Shown: piece by piece, positions 56,910 through 64,000 of the stretch | Numbering within the stretch: the stretch's first letter is position 1 | Layout: each line of letters opens with the position of its first letter | NCBI GenBank assembly: GCA_963667315.1 | Contig: OY763325.1 | Coordinates: 1,860,001-1,924,000 of the forward strand | Origin: DAINPP01 sp963667315 | GTDB taxonomy: Bacteria; Thermotogota; Thermotogae; MWEM01 | Length of the DNA stretch: 64,000 nucleotides | Direction of reading: 5' to 3' | Notes under the pieces: model-generated | What the model saw: only the letters and a program-made list of their open reading frames with translations | Told to the model about the DNA's origin: nothing | Database searches by the model: none | Made by a program: the position numbers and the translations under genes

Positions 56910-59327
56910 TTAAGGAATCACCGGAAACCGCATCTGTTTTCCGTTTGGAGCGTCTTTATCCAGAATATTATCGTAAATCTTCACCGAATCATTTGTCAGT
57001 GAGTGAATAGTCCCGTCATCATCAATTGATATATTGTCATTGTACGATCCACTTGGATTTTGCCATTCCGACTCACCCGTCTTGAAAGACCCCTGGTATG
57101 TATTGCAATACAAGCCACCACCGCTGCCGCTGTTGCCCGCAGCAAAAAGATTTGCCGTATTCCCGGTGATGAGTGTATCGTCAAGTGAAAAGACCGACGA
57201 TATTGCAGGTTCAAGGTATACCCCCCCACCACTTTGCGAGGTCCTGTTATGGGCGATGTAACTCGATGAAATACTAACGGTATCATAATTAAGCAAGAAC
57301 ACACCCCCACCGTTATTAGCCATTATCCCCGTTTCATTATGGGTAATGGTACAATTGTCGATGTCAAGATTATTACAGCCATAAATCCCGCCACCGTTTG
57401 AATTAGCGGTATTGGATGACACGATCGTTTTGACAAGCATCAAAGACCCATCGTTTTGATAAATCCCGCCGCCACCACCTGGATTGGCGGTATTGAATGA
57501 TACAGTCGTTTTGTTAAGCGTCAAAGAGCCATCGTTTTGATAAATACCACCGCCATTTTTAGCCGTATTGGAGGCAATCAATGTGTCTTCCAGGGTTAAG
57601 GAACCATTCATCTCACAAATCCCGCCACCACCGGTATCACTATTTCCCGTGATATTATGGGTAACGGTTGAAGAAATTAACTGCACGGCAGAACTGAGCA
57701 AATATATGCCGCCACCGGGCTCCATATCCGAACGATTTCCGGTGATCGTCGTATCGATAATCGTTGCCGTTGAATTACTGAAATATAAACCACCACCAAC
57801 TGCAAAGCTTGCGGTTGTTCTGTTATCCCGAATCGTTGAATTAGTGATCGTCGCAACTGACTCTAAAAATCTGATCCCCCCGCTTCCACCGGCCATACTG
57901 GAAGTCGTATTCGAAGCGATCAACGTATCCGTGATAACCGTTTTAGAGCTCTCAATGTAGATCGGACTTTTAGAAGTTCCATTTTCAACTATCCGGCACC
58001 CATTGAGGAAAAGATTTGCACCGTCAACGTATATGGCATTATAACTGCCGGTAGAACCATTCCGAATCGTGATTCCCTGCAAATTCAACGTCGTGCTGTC
58101 AAAATTCCCTGAAACAAAAAAATAGTTAGAAGCAGTTCCATCAAAGATAACCGTCGTACCATCCTTTGTCATAACGGTGAGATTCAGTCCGGATTCAACT
58201 CTGTACTCCGTGGACGCCGCCACTGTCGTTGCCTCGTTGACACAGATCGTTGCCGTCAACGCATCACCGATGGCGTTAAAGGCATCGTCAAACGTATCGT
58301 ATCCAACAGTTGCCCCCGCTGTTATAAGACTGAAAGGTTTCGACGACAATTCGCTGAACCGGGCATTCTTAACCAGGTCAACGTTGCTCGTCGTCGCGTA
58401 TTGAATGATCCCCTCGAAGATACCGGTGTCTCCCTCATGCAGGACACAAACCGTGGCATCATCGTTGAATTGAATCTCATAGGCATGGGTTTGACTGTAC
58501 TTTTCCGGCAGATTCGCCTCTTTGAGCTTCAACGTCAGCGTTTGTGCATTTGAATCATCGATAATATCATACGTAAAGGCAGAGCTTTCATCTATCGTCC
58601 CCATCTCTCCGAGCTGCCAGACACGATCCCGTGTATCCGGGGGGAAGATCTGAACCGAATCGTTCACGATCTTTGCCCTGTAGGGGTTTGTCGTGAAGAC
58701 CAGTTGCGTTAAATGCTCCTCTCTTCCCTCCAAAAACAAGAAGGCGCTGCTGACCGTATGTTCGGAAGATACCTGACGGGCGTCGTAATAATGTTTCATC
58801 GTATAGGCGTAGCCGTCACTGCTTTTAACATGTGTCGGCCGGATCAAAGTACCGCTTTCATAGACAAAGTCGTCGTCTGCCGCCTTCATCAACAGATAAT
58901 CCGACAGGGTGATCTCATAATAAAGGTCGTCTTTCAGCAGATAAACCGAGGCGATGACAACCTCCGCCGCCTCTCTTTGAAACTGTCCCCTTCCCGCTTC
59001 CGTCAGGATAACGCCGGATTCAATCGCCTCTCCGGTAACACCATCCGGGACAAACGCAATGTATTGTTCCTTGTTGAGCGGATTCAGCTGCAAAGGGAAG
59101 CTTCGCCCCGCGATATCCAGGATAAACGCCTTCTCACGACCCAAACGCTCCTGCAAAACAGCCGCATCAACTTCAAGCAGCCATACACCGAGATCGGTAA
59201 AGTCCTCAACCTTCATCGATTCCTTTAGTTCGGATAACTCAACACCACTTTGTACCCCTTCTTCATCGTTCACACAGGCTGTGAGAAGCAAGATCAGCAG
59301 TATTAAAATCGTCAGGCTTTTTTTCAT
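56910..59327 (-). CDS. Beta-helix surface lipoprotein with YYDARQVS N-terminal region
   Basis: This 805-residue protein has a signal peptide ending LILLLTAC (C18). The N-terminal family region (about 25-330) has MKVEDFTDLGVWLLEVD, VTGEAIESG, LSDYLLMKAADDDFVYESG, LIRPTHVKSSDG and YYDARQVS, followed by RVWQLGEMGTIDESSAFTYD. The remainder (about 340-790) is a right-handed beta-helix with many GGGIYQNDGSL, SNTAKNGGGIY and IT.N.S..GGG turns, of the polymorphic-membrane-protein repeat kind. It lacks the GLUG repeats of its relatives. Thus one N-terminal region is joined to different repetitive stalks. Lipid anchoring to the outer face of the membrane is expected. Confidence 0.87.
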   Translation of the reverse strand: MKKSLTILILLILLLTACVNDEEGVQSGVELSELKESMKVEDFTDLGVWLLEVDAAVLQERLGREKAFILDIAGRSFPLQLNPLNKEQYIAFVPDGVTGEAIESGVILTEAGRGQFQREAAEVVIASVYLLKDDLYYEITLSDYLLMKAADDDFVYESGTLIRPTHVKSSDGYAYTMKHYYDARQVSSEHTVSSAFLFLEGREEHLTQLVFTTNPYRAKIVNDSVQIFPPDTRDRVWQLGEMGTIDESSAFTYDIIDDSNAQTLTLKLKEANLPEKYSQTHAYEIQFNDDATVCVLHEGDTGIFEGIIQYATTSNVDLVKNARFSELSSKPFSLITAGATVGYDTFDDAFNAIGDALTATICVNEATTVAASTEYRVESGLNLTVMTKDGTTVIFDGTASNYFFVSGNFDSTTLNLQGITIRNGSTGSYNAIYVDGANLFLNGCRIVENGTSKSPIYIESSKTVITDTLIASNTTSSMAGGSGGIRFLESVATITNSTIRDNRTTASFAVGGGLYFSNSTATIIDTTITGNRSDMEPGGGIYLLSSAVQLISSTVTHNITGNSDTGGGGICEMNGSLTLEDTLIASNTAKNGGGIYQNDGSLTLNKTTVSFNTANPGGGGGIYQNDGSLMLVKTIVSSNTANSNGGGIYGCNNLDIDNCTITHNETGIMANNGGGVFLLNYDTVSISSSYIAHNRTSQSGGGVYLEPAISSVFSLDDTLITGNTANLFAAGNSGSGGGLYCNTYQGSFKTGESEWQNPSGSYNDNISIDDDGTIHSLTNDSVKIYDNILDKDAPNGKQMRFPVIP

Positions 59328-59389
59328 TCTATTCCCTCCGTTGATGATTTGTTTTGCAATAAGGATTGCGTAACCCGCAGCCGGTTCCC

Positions 59390-59431
59390 GAGATTACGCT
59401 TTTCATTTTCTATTTCTATTCCGGCATAAAA
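59390..59431 (-). pseudogene. Relic of the C-terminus of an AAA-ATPase/PD-(D/E)XK gene
   Basis: On the minus strand 14 codons read FYAGIEIENEKRNL, 12 of 14 identical to FYVGIEIEDEKRNL at the end of the gene at 55012. The frame is closed by stop codons just upstream, so only the tail remains. It sits in the 160-base gap between two lipoprotein genes. Confidence 0.7.
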
Positions 59432-59487
59432 ACTTTCCGTTATCGTTTATCAATTGTATAACGGGCGTTTGGATGATTTCACTATGA

Positions 59488-62400
59488 TTACATTGAATAC
59501 CACATCTGACTTCTTGCGGGATATCCGTAAGCTTCATTATCCTTTACATGCACGGAATCATTTTCCAGGATAGCAACACCTGTCTTTAAAGCCCCGGTAT
59601 CATCGACTGAAAAATTCACCTGCATTTCCCCCGGTGGATTTGAGCCGATATGCCAGGCATTTCCGTTTGTCGTCAGGTTCCCGGGTCCCGTTTTATATAT
59701 GCCACCACCCGCTGTCTGTGCGACATTCTCTGAAACAGTTGTGTGATTGATCTCATAGTCCGATAATACCGACATGGTGATACCCCCGCCGATATTTGCC
59801 GCTATATTCCCTTCAATCCTGCAATTTTCAATATATCCGGATTCCATCTCTGTCAGGTTTATCGCACCGCCACTATTCAGAGAGGTGTTGGTTGCAAAAT
59901 AAACATCCTGTAAGATGACCTTCGGCACAAGGAAGGTAAACAACGCACCGCCATAACCACTCCCATCAATACTGACGGCAGTGTTCTGGGTCAACGTTGA
60001 CTCTGACAGGACCAACTGATGATCCGTTGAAGAATTATCATCATTCACAAAAACAGCTCCGCCGTTGACGGATGAGTTGTTGTTAAACTCACAGTTGAAA
60101 ACGTTCAAATCCGTTTTGTAGACCCTTAAAGCTGCCCCCGGATAGGTTGTCGTGTTAAAATGCGTGAAAGTCAGATCTTTAAACGTTATCGTAGCCGAAT
60201 CTACGATGAAAAATCCGGTATAGGTGTCTTCCCCGTCAAGAACAGGTGTAAACCCTTCGCCTGCCTGGAAGGTAACGGGATAAGGATGATCCGACAGGTA
60301 AATAGACTCCCCTTCCTTAAACTCATCGTCAAACAACAGGATCGTAGCCGGCATCGTTTCCGGCAGCTGGTCGACGGCATCCTTTATCGTATCAGCCGGT
60401 CTTAAAAGTTCTCCCATCTGAACATAAACGGGGAAATAAAATTCGAAGAAACCGTTCTTTATATCCGCGATATCGTTATTCACAGGTGCTCTATCCGTCA
60501 CATACGGGATGATGGCCGAATAGACATCAGACCCAAACCCGGCCGCTTCAAAATAATAGACCAACCCGTTCACGGTGAGCTTAAACCGTGTCTGTCCGGT
60601 AAACCTCGCCGGAAGATAAGCGGCATCCACAGAAACCACGTATTCACTCGACAACGATTCATCCGTTATCCAATAGGCTTCATTTTCTGTTCCCAGATCA
60701 CAAAGCCTGGAGAGTGTCTGAAAAGTGGCATCCTCCGTCATCGCTGTTTTATTGTTATTCCCAATCGCCTTCACATGCCATTTGTAATCTTCCCCATAAG
60801 ACAGGACAGCCGTTGCATATGCCTTTGTATCCCCATCGTTAATCGTTGCACTCGCCCACACATCATCACTTCCGGCAAATGAAACGATATAGGACTTTAT
60901 CCCGTACACTTCCCTTCCGGATATGGCAGGAGCTTCCGCGTTAGTCTGCGTTCCCGGTGTTGCCTCCCAGGTAAAGGTTACCGTTGTCGTCGCCAGCTCT
61001 GTCCCCTCTATCGGTGACAAAAGGGCAACTTCCGGTGCAGCGTACTGATTCGGGACAGACAAGTGTGCTTCAGTTGCATCGGATGATGTGTAAAGCGTGC
61101 CATCTCCGTCCGCATCGTGAACCATTGAGAAAGTGTAGGTTCCCCCTTTCAATCCACCATGATGCAGTATATTAAAGGTTATCGTATAAGGTTCTGTTCC
61201 GCATGTCAGGTTTTTCAGCAGAACGGTCTGCGTGTCAACAATCTCTCCGGCATTCAGGAAACGCTTTGCTCCTCCGGTTATGGTCACCGAGGCGTCCGTC
61301 GTGATGGAGATGCCATCGGGCAGTTTAAAGGTTGCAGACCCTTCACCCGTCATGTTGAATATCGTGTAGATTGCCTCCACGGTTAACGCTTCATCGGCAT
61401 TTCCCGGTGCTATTGCCGGATGGAGAACTAATGAACCCGTTGTTGTTTTATACTGTCCGTCAAAGGCTATATCCGCCCCTTCCTGTGAAACGGCTTCCCT
61501 TGAAGAAGAAATATCATGGGCCTGGATAATGTTGTCGCTGTAACGATCGTTCAAGGTTGTTGTGTTTTCAACAAAAGTGATGGTCGCATTCGGAACGTTG
61601 AACAGCCTCCATGGATTCCCTTCCGCATTCAGAACCGTATAGCTGTCTTCTATGTAGATCCCGGCCCCTTCATAAGCAACGTTATTCGTGAAAAGGTTGC
61701 CGTAAATCGTAACCGTTCCCTGTTCGTCAACAGACCTTGATGCTGTTTTAAACGGATAGTCCCCCAGACAGATCCCTGCACCCCTCTCTGCCAGGTTAGA
61801 GATAAACTCATTATGTGCAATCAGAGGACTTCCCATATTGACATTGATGGCACCGCCATCAAAGGACATATTGTCTTTAAAGACATTGTATCGGATCGTA
61901 GGGCTTGCTCCGGTTATCGTAATGGCGCCACCGTATGGATAAAGACGCCTTGACGATACAGTGGGTTCCTCCTGCACACTCCCGTTGCCATTGATAACGG
62001 TAAACCCTTCAAAAATAGTATCCCGGTCCTCTCCCGTTACAAATCCAATCGCCGATCCCTGATTCTGTACATCAATGATCGTTGTGGACGTTGCCATCGG
62101 ATCCGTTTCGTATGTGCTTTTTAAGGTGATGGCTTTTCCCCTGAACGAGAATGACTGGTTATACGTTCCCGTGGCCACCATGATAACATCCCCATCCACC
62201 GTACTGTCGGCTCCTATGGCAGCTGAAATACTGGAATAATTCCAGCCGATACCTTTAACAACCCAGATTACCGTCAGCAAATCCGTATTCACATGCTTAT
62301 TCTGGAAGCTTTCAAGGAGTCCTCCGTTTGTCGCTGATACTGTCCCTCTTGTGTAGGAAACGTGAACGTCGTTATTCCTTCCAACCGGTTTTGCAAGGTT

Positions 62401-64000
62401 CAGCGTGATCATGCGCTTGTCCGCACTCAGGGTCGCGCTTTCGATCTCGTCAACGTATCCGTTCACGAGTACACCGAACTGATTCGCCTCTTCCTGAGTC
62501 GGTGCTTTCATGTCACGGCTGAAGCCGATCTCTACATGTCTCCCGTCTGCCGTCAGCGTTGCCGCTGTGCAGATGGGTAATGGCGCCGGGACGCTGTTGC
62601 TGATCGGTTTGTCTGTGAATGTTGCCAGCCCTGCACCGTCTGCACTCTCAACGTCTCCCGCTGTGTAGTTGAGTTTTACCGTGTAGCCGTTCTGTATTGC
62701 AGAACTGATCGTCAGTTCTATTGTTTTGGCGTCGTCATGGCTCAGCGTTGCCGCTGTGAAGCCGATGTCTCTTGTTGTTGTGTTTCCGCCGCTGCTCACG
62801 TTCGATGTGAATTGTCCGTGTTTTCCCGTTGGGTCTGCCATTGCTCTGTCAAAGGTGACTTTGACCGTCAAGCCGTCTTCGCTCGTTTCTCCCGATACGA
62901 ATTGTGGCTGGGGGGCCGGCACGGTGTTGTCTGCCGCGATTCCCGCAAAGCTTTCCAGGCACGCTTCGTTTTGAGCCTGGACGCTCCCTTTGGCGTAGGA
63001 GATGAGTACTGTTTCCCCGTACGCGATGCTCTGTCCGTCTTTGAGTGTCAGTGTGTACGTGTCGCTTGCCGTTCTTGTTACGCTTTCGATCTGTTTGAGT
63101 ACGCTGCCGCTTTGTACACTGAATTGTGTCTTCGCGCCACTCGGTACATCTTTCATGTCTTTGTCGAAGGCGATTTCTATTGTGTTCGTGCTCGCCGTTG
63201 CTTCTGTTACCAGTGGTGCCTCTCCCGGTACCCTGTTTGTGACCGGTTTGTTTTCGTATTTGGCCAGTTTCCCACCGTCTGTGCTCTGGATGGTTCCCGG
63301 TGTGTAGTCGATGAATACGCTGTCTCCGCTTTCTATCGCTTCTTCCAGCGTCAGCACGTAGGCGTTCGTCGTTCCCGCTTTTCTTTCTATTTTGCTCGTT
63401 TCTATCGTCTGATAGGTTGTAATTGTTCTTGTTTCTCTGCTGGTGATGTTTGCCGTTTGTTCTTTTTTCACTGTGTAACTGTCTTTTTTCCCGCTGGGGT
63501 CTCCCATCGCTTTGTCATACGTCAGTTCTATTTGTGTCCCGTCACTGTTTGTGATGGCTCCCGTCTGTTCCGGCGCTTCGATGGTTCCCGTTTTGAAGGT
63601 CCACACACCACTTCTCGTCGTTTTGTCTGTCCCTGTGTCTTTTGCTTCGATTGCCCAGTAGTATCTGGTATTCCCTTCCAGCAGTCCTTGTATCTGGTAG
63701 TTTTTGGCTGTCAGCCCTTCGGCTTTTTTGTCTATTTTTTTCGGGTTTGCACTCATGTAGACGGTGTAGGTGATTGGTGCCCCGTTTTTGTCGTGTTCCC
63801 ATTCTAACAGCGGTGGAGCAGTCGCGTCCATCCCTTCTGTTCCGTCCCCAGGTGTCGGGCTGTTGGGCACGTCCATTCCTTCCGCTTTGGTCATGAAGGT
63901 GTTCGTCTGTGTTCGTGTCGCCGCTCCGTTGGCGTCTTTTGCCATGATGAACCAGTAATACGTTCGCCCTTCTTCCAGTCCTTCCGGCTGGTATTTTGTT
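59488..64000 (-). CDS. Giant surface protein with Fn3-like, SWM-type repeats and two beta-helices, partial
   Basis: About 1500 residues are visible. The frame is open through the window end, and the upstream residues (QPEGLEEGRTYYWFIMAKD) match the Fn3 domain of the 48767 protein, so the N-terminus and signal peptide lie outside. The order is: Fn3-like domains; SWM-type repeats (about 150-600; IELTYDKAMGDPSGK, NGYTVKLNYTAGDVESADG and similar); a first beta-helix (about 620-800; GWNYSSISAAIGADSTVDGDVIMVATGTY); linker domains with an Fn3-like unit (about 1000-1120; YKWHVKAIG); and a second beta-helix near the C-terminus (about 1250-1480; GGAVFVNDD, SGGAINLTE). It is a close architectural relative of 48767 and probably another surface fibre. 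Confidence 0.85.
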   Translation of the reverse strand, partial: TKYQPEGLEEGRTYYWFIMAKDANGAATRTQTNTFMTKAEGMDVPNSPTPGDGTEGMDATAPPLLEWEHDKNGAPITYTVYMSANPKKIDKKAEGLTAKNYQIQGLLEGNTRYYWAIEAKDTGTDKTTRSGVWTFKTGTIEAPEQTGAITNSDGTQIELTYDKAMGDPSGKKDSYTVKKEQTANITSRETRTITTYQTIETSKIERKAGTTNAYVLTLEEAIESGDSVFIDYTPGTIQSTDGGKLAKYENKPVTNRVPGEAPLVTEATASTNTIEIAFDKDMKDVPSGAKTQFSVQSGSVLKQIESVTRTASDTYTLTLKDGQSIAYGETVLISYAKGSVQAQNEACLESFAGIAADNTVPAPQPQFVSGETSEDGLTVKVTFDRAMADPTGKHGQFTSNVSSGGNTTTRDIGFTAATLSHDDAKTIELTISSAIQNGYTVKLNYTAGDVESADGAGLATFTDKPISNSVPAPLPICTAATLTADGRHVEIGFSRDMKAPTQEEANQFGVLVNGYVDEIESATLSADKRMITLNLAKPVGRNNDVHVSYTRGTVSATNGGLLESFQNKHVNTDLLTVIWVVKGIGWNYSSISAAIGADSTVDGDVIMVATGTYNQSFSFRGKAITLKSTYETDPMATSTTIIDVQNQGSAIGFVTGEDRDTIFEGFTVINGNGSVQEEPTVSSRRLYPYGGAITITGASPTIRYNVFKDNMSFDGGAINVNMGSPLIAHNEFISNLAERGAGICLGDYPFKTASRSVDEQGTVTIYGNLFTNNVAYEGAGIYIEDSYTVLNAEGNPWRLFNVPNATITFVENTTTLNDRYSDNIIQAHDISSSREAVSQEGADIAFDGQYKTTTGSLVLHPAIAPGNADEALTVEAIYTIFNMTGEGSATFKLPDGISITTDASVTITGGAKRFLNAGEIVDTQTVLLKNLTCGTEPYTITFNILHHGGLKGGTYTFSMVHDADGDGTLYTSSDATEAHLSVPNQYAAPEVALLSPIEGTELATTTVTFTWEATPGTQTNAEAPAISGREVYGIKSYIVSFAGSDDVWASATINDGDTKAYATAVLSYGEDYKWHVKAIGNNNKTAMTEDATFQTLSRLCDLGTENEAYWITDESLSSEYVVSVDAAYLPARFTGQTRFKLTVNGLVYYFEAAGFGSDVYSAIIPYVTDRAPVNNDIADIKNGFFEFYFPVYVQMGELLRPADTIKDAVDQLPETMPATILLFDDEFKEGESIYLSDHPYPVTFQAGEGFTPVLDGEDTYTGFFIVDSATITFKDLTFTHFNTTTYPGAALRVYKTDLNVFNCEFNNNSSVNGGAVFVNDDNSSTDHQLVLSESTLTQNTAVSIDGSGYGGALFTFLVPKVILQDVYFATNTSLNSGGAINLTEMESGYIENCRIEGNIAANIGGGITMSVLSDYEINHTTVSENVAQTAGGGIYKTGPGNLTTNGNAWHIGSNPPGEMQVNFSVDDTGALKTGVAILENDSVHVKDNEAYGYPARSQMWYSM

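Noticed and set aside
62737..63807. 356-codon plus-strand ORF opposite the last giant lipoprotein gene
   Set aside because: The product is Cys/Phe/Arg-rich with no recognisable domain; the minus-strand frame has SWM-type repeats over the same span.

Overview
The window looks like chromosomal DNA of an anaerobic, low-to-mid-GC Bacillota (Clostridia-like) bacterium. Supporting points are the strong AGGAGG-type ribosome binding sites, TTG starts, two-subunit Fe-S fumarase, polyferredoxin, a DUF1659/DUF2922 gene pair, many lipobox lipoproteins and no sign of an outer-membrane system. The host assignment is an inference; no rRNA or tRNA gene was found.

Layout. 1-6.4 kb: metabolic genes on the minus strand (fumarase beta and alpha, a nitrilase-family hydrolase, a radical SAM protein), then on the plus strand a soluble chemoreceptor-like protein and a pyridoxamine kinase, then a decayed mazEF module. 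6.4-9.6 kb: a GH38 alpha-mannosidase. 9.6-11.1 kb: six tiny tandem genes (40-45 codons) in two paralogous types, all ending in arginine; most fall below the usual ORF length cutoff. 11.1-16.7 kb: two GLUG-repeat lipoproteins. The second has the relic of a seventh tiny gene beside its 3' end, so the pair looks like a duplicated cassette. 16.9-18.3 kb: asnS. 18.7-30.5 kb: four tandem paralogous transmembrane HD-GYP receptors followed by a CheA-like membrane kinase. 30.5-31.3 kb: remains of a membrane protein and of a lipoprotein. 31.4-33.5 kb: an exported Gly-rich protein with an HTH-like domain, divergent from a polyferredoxin. 33.7-39.8 kb: four more two-component proteins, three of them in an overlapping HK-RR-HK operon. 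40-41.6 kb: a two-gene replication module (winged-helix initiator-like protein plus DnaC-like loader). 41.7-64 kb: secreted proteins and giant lipoproteins, interrupted by a small DUF1659/DUF2922 operon and an AAA-ATPase/PD-(D/E)XK gene.

How the genes work together. The region is dominated by sensing (HD-GYP receptors, histidine kinases, a chemoreceptor-like protein) and by large surface lipoproteins. Four lipoproteins, and one pseudogene fragment, share an N-terminal region that I do not recognise, with an invariant YYDARQVS motif. After it they diverge into GLUG repeats or right-handed beta-helices. Two further giants are built of fibronectin-III-like, SWM-type and beta-helix modules.

The best candidates for something undescribed are the tandem Arg-terminated micro-gene array at 9989-11048, with its relic at 13323-13430, and the YYDARQVS lipoprotein family. 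The window also carries several fossils: a mazE with a nonsense codon, an internally deleted mazF, a caspase-like tail, a tail of an AAA-ATPase and a frameshifted membrane protein. These suggest an actively rearranging accessory region.
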